From contig JBDUDR010000165.1 of the NCBI GenBank assembly GCA_040002845.1, positions 1 through 5,348 on the forward strand: a DNA stretch of 5,348 nucleotides, given 5' to 3'. The notes below the pieces were generated by a model. It ran no database searches. It saw nothing but the letters and a program-made list of their open reading frames with translations, and was not told the origin of the DNA. Below are positions 1 to 4,774 of the stretch, piece after piece. A program made the translations under genes and the position numbers. This DNA is from JBDUDR01 sp040002845 (GTDB lineage Bacteria; Actinomycetota; Actinomycetes; Propionibacteriales; Nocardioidaceae). Positions within the stretch are counted from its first letter, which is position 1; each line of letters opens with the position of its first letter.

Positions 1-1163
1 TCGGCGAGCTGATCGCCGAGGCCTTCGACAAGGTCGGCAAGGACGGCGTCATCACAGTCGAGGAGTCCAACACGCTCGGCACCGAGCTGGAGTTCACCGA
101 GGGGATGCAGTTCGACAAGGGCTACATCTCCCCGTACTTCGTCACGGACGCGGAGCGCATGGAGACGGTGCTCGACGATCCATACATCCTGGTCCACCAG
201 ACGAAGATCTCCGCGCTCAATGACCTGCTGCCGCTGCTGGAGAAGGTCGTACAGGCGGGCCGGCCGCTGCTGGTCATCGCGGAAGACCTCGAGGGCGAGG
301 CGTTGTCCACTCTCGTGGTGAACAAGATCAGAGGTACGTTCAACGCTGCCGCCGTGAAGGCGCCCGCCTTCGGCGACCGCCGGAAGGCGATGCTGCAGGA
401 CCTTGCCGTGCTGACCGGCGCCGAGGTCGTGTCGCCGGATGTCGGCCTCAAGCTCGATCAGGTGGGACTCGAGGTGCTGGGTCAGGCTCGTCGAGCCGTG
501 ATCACCAAGGACAACACCACGATCGTCGATGGAGCCGGCGAGTCCGACACGGTCACCGCCCGGGTCAACCAGATCAAGGCAGAGATCGAGAGCTCCGACT
601 CCGACTGGGACCGCGAGAAGCTGCAGGAGCGGCTGGCGAAGCTGGCTGGTGGCGTCTGCGTCATCAAGGTGGGCGCGGCAACCGAGGTCGAGCTGAAGGA
701 GAAGAAGCACCGCATCGAGGACGCCGTCTCCGCGACCCGGGCCGCCATCGAGGAGGGCATCGTTGCGGGAGGTGGGTCGGCTCTGGTCCACGCAGCGTCG
801 GTGCTCGACTCCGGTCTGAGCATGAAGGGCGACGAGGCGACCGGCGTTGCGATCGTACGCAAGGCCGCCGCCGAGCCGCTGCGCTGGATCGCCGAGAACG
901 GCGGCGCACAGGGCTACGTCGTGGTCGCCAAGGTGCGGGAAGCCGGTGAGGGCAAGGGCTACAACGCCGAGACCGAGCAGTACGCCGACCTGGTCGCCCA
1001 GGGTGTCCTGGACCCGGTCAAGGTGACCCGGTCGGCGTTGGCGAACGCCGCGTCGATCGCAGCGATGCTGCTGACCACCGAGACGCTGGTTGTCGACAAG
1101 CCCGAGGAGTCAGAAGACGGGGACGGCCATGGCCACGGTCACGGCCATGGGCACCGTCACTAG
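1..1163 (+). CDS. groEL1: Chaperonin GroEL1 (Cpn60.1), 5'-truncated, with His-rich C-terminus
   Basis: This is the C-terminal 386 residues of a 60-kDa chaperonin; the first full codon is at position 3 and the stop is TAG at 1161-1163. An ungapped alignment by eye to E. coli GroEL places the first residue at about position 159, so roughly 158 N-terminal residues, including the first ATP-binding segment, lie outside the window. Visible are the hinge Gly (GroEL 192), the apical substrate/GroES-binding residues Y199, Y203, F204, L234, L237, L259, V263 and V264, and the ATPase aspartate D398 (window codon 720-722). The apical, intermediate and returning equatorial parts are intact. The end is not the Gly-Met tail of a housekeeping GroEL. 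It is acidic, then Gly-His repeats with six His in the last 11 residues, as in actinobacterial GroEL1. Family knowledge: GroEL1 is the second, often non-essential chaperonin, linked to biofilm lipid metabolism in mycobacteria. Metal binding by the tail is an inference. groES would be expected upstream. Confidence 0.96.
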   Translation, partial: GELIAEAFDKVGKDGVITVEESNTLGTELEFTEGMQFDKGYISPYFVTDAERMETVLDDPYILVHQTKISALNDLLPLLEKVVQAGRPLLVIAEDLEGEALSTLVVNKIRGTFNAAAVKAPAFGDRRKAMLQDLAVLTGAEVVSPDVGLKLDQVGLEVLGQARRAVITKDNTTIVDGAGESDTVTARVNQIKAEIESSDSDWDREKLQERLAKLAGGVCVIKVGAATEVELKEKKHRIEDAVSATRAAIEEGIVAGGGSALVHAASVLDSGLSMKGDEATGVAIVRKAAAEPLRWIAENGGAQGYVVVAKVREAGEGKGYNAETEQYADLVAQGVLDPVKVTRSALANAASIAAMLLTTETLVVDKPEESEDGDGHGHGHGHGHRH

Positions 1164-1179
1164 GGCATAGCAGGCTCAC

Positions 1180-1213
1180 AACAGACCCCGGCGTCCTCCC
1201 GCCGGGGTCTGTT
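1180..1213 (+). terminator. Intrinsic terminator of groEL1
   Basis: A perfect 13-bp inverted repeat (arms 1180-1192 and 1201-1213, 8-base loop GTCCTCCC) starts 16 bases after the groEL1 stop codon. The stem is GC-rich, with a CCCCGGC/GCCGGGG core. Only two T's end the 3' arm and no U-tract follows. Such tailless hairpins are common as terminators in high-GC actinobacteria. It should separate groEL1 from the sigma-factor operon. Confidence 0.85.
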
Positions 1214-1274
1214 CGCGTCCGCACGCCGGTAGCTGGCGTTGCGTCCGCGAAGTGTGACGGCAATGCTGTCGGCT

Positions 1275-1305
1275 CGTCCGGTCGACTACCGGAACGTCGC
1301 TTTTT
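1275..1305 (+). terminator. Possible second hairpin terminator or attenuator with T5 run
   Basis: The arms TCCGGT (1277-1282) and ACCGGA (1288-1293) pair perfectly around a 5-base loop. Alternatively, with A1293 bulged, CGT at 1275-1277 pairs with ACG at 1294-1296 and gives an 8-bp stem. A run of five T's follows at 1301-1305, the longest T run in this gap. The geometry resembles a weak Rho-independent terminator, perhaps a backup for the one at 1180-1213. The stem is short, so chance cannot be excluded. Confidence 0.35.
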
Positions 1306-1370
1306 GCGATGCCCGGCCGGGATCGGCGGACGCGAGCGGGTCAGCGCGAGCCCGGGAAACCACATCGCAG

Positions 1371-1400
1371 AAACCGTCAAAAGCCCTAATCGGATAAACT
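1371..1400 (+). promoter_or_regulatory. Candidate promoter of the sigma/anti-sigma operon
   Basis: The A/T-richest part of the gap contains TAAACT (1395-1400), which fits the actinobacterial -10 pattern TANNNT, but no TTGACA-like -35 lies 16-18 bases upstream. An alternative ECF-style reading is AAACC (1371-1375), a 15-base spacer and CGGAT (1391-1395), which would be compatible with autoregulation. Both readings are weak pattern matches. Transcription would start near 1407, giving a leader of about 115 bases. Confidence 0.25.
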
Positions 1401-1416
1401 GCTCAAATAGGTGAGA

Positions 1417-1465
1417 TGCCACGGAGTTCGGCACTGGGCTAGGCAGCGTGCCCGGAGGCGTGGCA
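1417..1465 (+). promoter_or_regulatory. Nested inverted repeats in the sigma-gene leader
   Basis: Three nested complementary pairs lie on one axis: TGCCACG (1417-1423) with CGTGGCA (1459-1465), GGCAC (1430-1434) with GTGCC (1448-1452), and GCT (1438-1440) with AGC (1445-1447). Together they form an interrupted stem-loop just before the sigma-factor gene. GGAGG at 1454-1458 lies in the internal loop on the 3' side. A regulatory role is an inference. Confidence 0.3.
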
Positions 1466-1523
1466 CGCTTGCGATGGAGTCGCCCGGTGCGGCTCCATGG
1501 CTTAGCCAACTCTTGGGGGGTTG

Positions 1524-2150
1524 ATGGACCCGGACGCAGTGACGTCGGTCGATGAGGGTGCCCTGCCGATGCCTGATATCGCCGACGTAGCCCAGCGCGC
1601 CTGCGGCGGAGACCAGGAGGCGCTCGCACGTCTGATGACTCGCACCCGCTTCGTCTCCTACCGCTACTGCCGGGCCAAGCTCGCGGGCTATCCGGGCGGC
1701 CTGGAGGCGGCGGACGACGTCGCCCAGGAGATCTGCCTGGCTGTCTTGAAGGCGCTGCCCAGCTACCGCGACGAGGGCCGTCCGTTCGAAGCCTGGGTCT
1801 ACGGCATCGGGGCGCGCAAGCTCGCCGATGCGCAACGAGCATTCGCCAAGCAGGCCCCCGTCACCGACGAGCTACCAGACGCACCGGCACTCGAGCCCAC
1901 CCCGGAGGAACGGGCGGTGCGCGCCGCCGAGGTGTCGTTGGCCGTCGAGCTGCTGGACGGGCTGCCTGAGAAGCTGCGCGAGGTGTTGTTGTTGCGGGTG
2001 GCAACCGGACTCACGGCCGAAGCGACAGGTCGCACGCTGGGCATGTCCCCCGGGGCGGTACGAGTCGCCCAGCATCGCGCCCTCACCAGATTGCGGGAGC
2101 TCGCGGCGGCGCGGCAGGCAAGGGAGGGGCCTCATGTTCAACCGACGTGA
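1524..2150 (+). CDS. sigD: ECF RNA polymerase sigma factor, SigD/ShbA type
   Basis: A 208-residue sigma-70 family protein of the extracytoplasmic-function group. Region sigma-2 spans about residues 20-106: the core-binding DDVAQEICLAVLKALPSYRD is at 64-83, followed by the -10 recognition segment around 86-105 (RPFEAWVYGIGARKLADAQR). A linker rich in Pro and acidic residues (110-130) follows, then sigma-4 at about 139-194, whose helix-turn-helix (163-190) ends in the motif GAVRVAQHRAL that I recall from M. tuberculosis SigD. Family knowledge: mycobacterial SigD acts in starvation and stationary phase, while Streptomyces ShbA transcribes the gene for the principal sigma factor HrdB. Which role applies here is unknown. 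The start is uncertain. ATG 1524 has a G6 run only 3 bases upstream; TTG 1521 lies directly before it; ATG 1569 (193 aa) has GAGGG 10 bases upstream and sits nearer the conserved domain. An in-frame TAG at 1503 rules out anything longer. The next gene overlaps by 17 bases and looks like its anti-sigma factor. Confidence 0.93.
   Translation: MDPDAVTSVDEGALPMPDIADVAQRACGGDQEALARLMTRTRFVSYRYCRAKLAGYPGGLEAADDVAQEICLAVLKALPSYRDEGRPFEAWVYGIGARKLADAQRAFAKQAPVTDELPDAPALEPTPEERAVRAAEVSLAVELLDGLPEKLREVLLLRVATGLTAEATGRTLGMSPGAVRVAQHRALTRLRELAAARQAREGPHVQPT
2121..2129 (+). promoter_or_regulatory. Strong ribosome binding site of the anti-sigma gene
   Basis: AGGGAGGGG lies inside the last codons of the sigma-factor gene, with its GGAGG core ending 6 bases before ATG 2134. 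It is the best Shine-Dalgarno match in the window. It fixes the start of the anti-sigma gene and favours coupled synthesis of both proteins. Confidence 0.75.
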
Positions 2151-3039
2151 TGTGCCCCTGGACGGGTCCGCCCTTCTCGACGACGTCATCGTGTCGGAGC
2201 TGGCCGCTCGCCGGCCTGCGCCGATCACCGACACCGCTGTCGGGCTGCTCGCCGCCCTAGTGGCTGCGGTCGACAGCCGGACCATTCCGGACCTTCGAGG
2301 GGCCTACGACTGGGTGCTCGACGTCGCGGTGGCCGAACCACCGCCACCGCCGGCCGGCCGGGTCGCACGCACGCCATTGCCTGACCCGCAGCTCGCAGAA
2401 CCGGGGCCACCGCCGGTCGGCCAGCTCGTCATCCGCCGGACCTGGGACGGTCCGCGTCACCGCCGGAACGGACCGGTCCGACGCCGCGTCACTGGGTCGG
2501 TGGCCGTGATCACTGTGGTGGCCTCGACACTGGGCGTGTCTGGGGTGGCCGCCGCCGTCACAGGTGACCCGTTCCGCCCGTTCCACTCCGTGGTGGCTCG
2601 GGTCTGGCACGGGGTCGCTGGGCAGCCCCGCACCACCGATGCGCGGGAAGGCAGCCACGCCAACTCCCATGCCCGGTCAGTCACCCGGGTTGCGACAAAA
2701 CACCTGCACGCGTCGGCGGCCCCGATGGGCACCCATCTCCGGTCGGTCCAGACCGCTGGCCCGCACTACTCGTGGACTGATGTGCACGGCCAGGGCGGTA
2801 CGTCCATCGGTCCATACGTGCCCGGTGGCGTGTCGTACCCGACCCTCCCCGGTCTCCCGGTCAGTCCGGGGGGCGACGGCACTGTGGTTGGCCGTCCGGT
2901 GAACGGGCCGGGAGGATCCTCCCCCGGTAGCCAACCCGGCCATCCCTCAGGCCCCGTGTGGCTGCCGTCGATCGGCTTTCCAACGGGCGGGATCACCCCG
3001 AGCCAACCACTACCCACGGTTCAGGCCCCGACTCCATAG
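2134..3039 (+). CDS. rsdA: Membrane-anchored anti-sigma factor, RsdA-like
   Basis: A 301-residue protein that probably binds and inactivates the sigma factor encoded just upstream. The N-terminal cytoplasmic part has LDGSALLDDVIVSELAARR (9-27) and a hydrophobic AVGLLAALVAAVD helix (35-47). These resemble the short sigma-D-binding region of mycobacterial RsdA; it is not a zinc (ZAS) domain, as no HxxxCxxC motif is present. Next come a Pro-rich linker (69-94), an Arg/His-rich stretch (108-118) and one membrane segment (about 119-143), so the N-terminus should be inside. The outer part has nine His between residues 151 and 218 and then a Pro/Gly/Ser-rich low-complexity tail (226-301). Length and layout match M. 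tuberculosis RsdA (about 300 aa, Ala/Pro-rich). Translation from ATG 2134 is supported by the ribosome binding site; the frame stays open upstream only because of overlap with the sigma gene. Release by regulated proteolysis is known for RsdA and inferred here. Sequence identity is low outside the N-terminus, so the call leans on context. Confidence 0.82.
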   Translation: MFNRRDVPLDGSALLDDVIVSELAARRPAPITDTAVGLLAALVAAVDSRTIPDLRGAYDWVLDVAVAEPPPPPAGRVARTPLPDPQLAEPGPPPVGQLVIRRTWDGPRHRRNGPVRRRVTGSVAVITVVASTLGVSGVAAAVTGDPFRPFHSVVARVWHGVAGQPRTTDAREGSHANSHARSVTRVATKHLHASAAPMGTHLRSVQTAGPHYSWTDVHGQGGTSIGPYVPGGVSYPTLPGLPVSPGGDGTVVGRPVNGPGGSSPGSQPGHPSGPVWLPSIGFPTGGITPSQPLPTVQAPTP

Positions 3040-3047
3040 CCGGCACG

Positions 3048-3081
3048 GCGACCTGCACGCTGCGAAAAGCTGGCGGGTCGT
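3048..3081 (+). terminator. Imperfect hairpin after the anti-sigma gene
   Basis: Bases 3048-3056 can pair with 3073-3081 over nine positions, two of them G-U, with a small inner GCT/AGC stem (3059-3061, 3068-3070) closing a GCGAAA loop. It begins 8 bases after the rsdA stop and has no T run. It could end the sigma operon ahead of the guaB promoter, but the pairing is modest. Confidence 0.3.
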
Positions 3082-3108
3082 GTGCGCCCTTGGCTTCGCT
3101 GCCACCGA

Positions 3109-3114
3109 TAGACT
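3109..3114 (+). promoter_or_regulatory. Likely -10 element of the guaB promoter
   Basis: TAGACT, in the context CCACCGATAGACTGACG, is a near-ideal -10 for a principal actinobacterial sigma factor. The -35 is poor: TTGGCT (3090-3095) is only 13 bases away and nothing at 17-18 bases matches TTGACA. Transcription would begin near 3121, giving a leader of about 85 bases before the ATG at 3206. This also argues against any guaB start at or upstream of 3109. Confidence 0.5.
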
Positions 3115-3194
3115 GACGCTCAGTCCCCGCGATCCCGGCTCGGCGACCGTCGTGGAACCGGCGAGCATGTCGGGGGAGACCAGCTCGAGTCCGA

Positions 3195-3201
3195 GAAAGG
3201 G
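3195..3201 (+). promoter_or_regulatory. Ribosome binding site that sets the guaB start
   Basis: GAAAGGG ends 4 bases before ATG 3206. The in-frame alternatives GTG 3080 and ATG 3167 lack a comparable site, and GTG 3080 lies upstream of the probable promoter. The product from 3206 begins close to where I recall Streptomyces GuaB beginning, with GVP(D/E)KFA shortly after the first residues. Confidence 0.6.
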
Positions 3202-3205
3202 TGCC

Positions 3206-4717
3206 ATGGACGTCCCAGCCGATGGTGTTCCCGACAAGTTCGCCCGGCTTGGCCTGACGTTCGACGACGTCTTGTTGCTGCCCGGGGACTCCGACGTGAT
3301 CCCGAGCTCGGCGCAGACGGCCAGCCGGGTGTCCCGCAACATCGCGGTGGCTGTCCCGCTGGTCTCGAGCGCTATGGACACCGTCACCGAGGCGCGGATG
3401 GCGATCGCGATGGCCCGCCAGGGTGGGCTTGGCGTACTTCACCGCAACCTGTCGGTCGACGAGCAGGCGCAGCAGGTCGACCTGGTGAAGCGTTCCGAGG
3501 CCGGCATGGTCGCCCAGCCGGTCACCATCGGCCCCGACGCGACAGTCGGCGAGGCGGACGCGGTCTGTGCACAGTTCCGCATCTCGGGCGTTCCCGTCGT
3601 CGACCCGGACCAGCGTTTGCTGGGCATCGTCACCAACCGCGACATGCGCTTCGAACCCGACCTGTCTCGTCTCGTACGCGATGTGATGACCCCGATGCCG
3701 CTCGTGACCGGTCGGGTGGGGATCAGTGCCGACGAGGCTATGGCGCTGCTTCGCCAGCACAAGATCGAGAAACTACCGCTGCTCGACGAGGCAGGGGTGC
3801 TCCAGGGCCTCATCACGCTGAAGGACTTCGTCAAACGGCATCAGTTCCCGGCTGCGACGAAGGATGCCCAAGGCAGGCTCGTGGTGGGAGCAGCAGTGGG
3901 TTTCCTTGACGACGCGTGGAAGCGCGCCATGGCCCTGGTCGACGCTGGAGTCGACGCGCTGGTCGTCGACACGGCCCACGGACACACTCGCGGCGTCACC
4001 GAAATGATCGCGAGGCTCAAGGCAGATCCTGCGTCCGCCGGGGTCGACGTGATCGGCGGCAACATCGCGACCCGCGAGGGCGCCCAGGCGCTGATCGACG
4101 CGGGCGCAGATGGTGTCAAGGTCGGTGTCGGGCCCGGCTCGATCTGCACGACCCGCGTGGTCGCGGGCGTCGGCATGCCGCAGGTGACGGCAATCTATGA
4201 GGCCGCCCTGGCGTGTCGCGCCGCGGGGGTTCCCGTCATCGGGGACGGCGGTCTGCAGTACTCCGGAGACATCGCGAAGGCGCTGGTGGCCGGGGCCGAT
4301 GCCGTCATGCTCGGGTCGTTGCTGGCCGGCTGCGAGGAGAGCCCCGGCGAGCTCGTCTTCATCAACGGCAAGCAGTTCAAGACCTACCGGGGGATGGGCT
4401 CGCTGGGCGCCATGCAGACCCGCGGCACCAGCACGTCGTACTCCAAGGACCGCTACTTCCAAGGTGATGTGACCTCTGACGACGGCCTGGTCCCCGAGGG
4501 CATCGAAGGGCAGGTGCCGTACCGAGGTCCGCTCGCAGCTGTCGCCTACCAGCTGGTCGGCGGGCTGCGTCAGTCGATGTTCTACTGCGGGGCGACGACC
4601 ATCGCCGAGCTCAAGGCCAAGGGGAGGTTCGTGCGGATCACGTCCGCGGGTCTGACCGAGAGCCACCCGCACGACATCCAGATGACCGTCGAGGCGCCCA
4701 ACTACTCCTCGCGCTGA
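3206..4717 (+). CDS. guaB: IMP dehydrogenase
   Basis: A complete 503-residue cytosolic enzyme that oxidises IMP to XMP with NAD+, the committed step of guanine nucleotide synthesis. The N-terminal part of the barrel has LTFDDVLLLPG (17-27) and PLVSSAMDTVTEARMAIAMA (51-70). The Bateman insert has two CBS domains, about 104-152 and 161-213, which in this family bind adenine and guanine nucleotides and tune activity and octamer assembly. The barrel then resumes with the NAD-site DTAHGH (255-260), the catalytic loop GVGPGSICTTRVVAGVGMPQ with nucleophile Cys314, the YRGMGSLGAM phosphate/flap segment, and the mobile-flap Arg416-Tyr417 pair that activates water, followed by EGIEGQVPYRG. All expected catalytic residues are present and the length is typical (about 500 aa). 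The reading frame stays open upstream to 3080, but that extension (42 aa) has no family resemblance and would span the promoter. guaB3 follows 57 bases downstream, probably in the same transcript. This is the orthologue of mycobacterial GuaB2. Confidence 0.98.
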   Translation: MDVPADGVPDKFARLGLTFDDVLLLPGDSDVIPSSAQTASRVSRNIAVAVPLVSSAMDTVTEARMAIAMARQGGLGVLHRNLSVDEQAQQVDLVKRSEAGMVAQPVTIGPDATVGEADAVCAQFRISGVPVVDPDQRLLGIVTNRDMRFEPDLSRLVRDVMTPMPLVTGRVGISADEAMALLRQHKIEKLPLLDEAGVLQGLITLKDFVKRHQFPAATKDAQGRLVVGAAVGFLDDAWKRAMALVDAGVDALVVDTAHGHTRGVTEMIARLKADPASAGVDVIGGNIATREGAQALIDAGADGVKVGVGPGSICTTRVVAGVGMPQVTAIYEAALACRAAGVPVIGDGGLQYSGDIAKALVAGADAVMLGSLLAGCEESPGELVFINGKQFKTYRGMGSLGAMQTRGTSTSYSKDRYFQGDVTSDDGLVPEGIEGQVPYRGPLAAVAYQLVGGLRQSMFYCGATTIAELKAKGRFVRITSAGLTESHPHDIQMTVEAPNYSSR

Positions 4718-4774
4718 TACCTTCGCCATCGGCAACCTGGCGGCACACGCCACCCAAGCCAACACTGAGGTCCT
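4718..4774 (+). other. guaB-guaB3 spacer with ribosome binding site
   Basis: A 57-base spacer. TGAGG (4766-4770) ends 4 bases before ATG 4775 and is a reasonable Shine-Dalgarno site. A 5-bp hairpin (TGGCG 4738-4742 with CGCCA 4748-4752) is too small to be a convincing terminator. No promoter hexamers stand out, so readthrough from guaB is the simplest model. Confidence 0.5.

Larger units (their letters stand above)
1164..1523. other. 360-base intergenic region between groEL1 and the sigma-factor gene
   Basis: No convincing gene lies here. The stretch holds the groEL1 terminator (1180-1213), a second hairpin plus T run (1275-1305), an A/T-richer patch (about 1371-1410) that is the likeliest promoter site, and a self-complementary leader (1417-1465). 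The octamer GCGTCCGC occurs twice (1215-1222, 1241-1248) and once inverted (1326-1333), which may be chance at this base composition. In relatives this interval commonly carries a regulator gene (whiB3 in Mycobacterium, bldM in Streptomyces). The reading frames here show no trace of one. Minus-strand open frames crossing it look like GC-driven shadows with no recognisable domain. Confidence 0.7.

Noticed and set aside
1291..1379. ECF promoter built from GGAAC (1291-1295) or GGAAAC (1355-1360)
   Set aside because: No matching -10 lies 16-17 bases downstream of the first; the second is only 13 bases from CCGTCA, too short a spacer.
1411..1524. 37-codon frame (GTG 1411) as a real gene
   Set aside because: Arg-rich with no family resemblance, and no well-placed ribosome binding site for GTG 1411 or for the internal ATG 1474 (GGAGG is 15 bases away). 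Kept only as part of the leader observation.
1018..1842. Long minus-strand open frame (274 aa) crossing the groEL1-sigma gap
   Set aside because: Arg/Pro/Ser-rich translation with no recognisable domain. It runs antisense through the groEL1 end, its terminator and the sigma gene, which is typical of GC-rich shadow frames.
1828..2133. N-terminal extension of the anti-sigma gene to ATG 1828
   Set aside because: The extra 102 residues are an Arg/Cys/Ser-rich out-of-frame reading of the sigma-factor gene. ATG 2134 has a strong ribosome binding site and begins the RsdA-like sequence.
3115..3205. Riboswitch in the guaB leader
   Set aside because: The leader of about 85 bases shows no purine-riboswitch core or other recognisable aptamer, only short inverted repeats of 4-5 bp.
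4738..4752. Terminator between guaB and guaB3
   Set aside because: Only a 5-bp stem, no T run, and a good ribosome binding site right after; more likely an operon spacer.
3773..4765. Minus-strand open frame of 330 aa opposite guaB
   Set aside because: It lies entirely opposite well-supported guaB coding sequence. The composition reflects the complementary GC3 pattern and no domain is recognisable.
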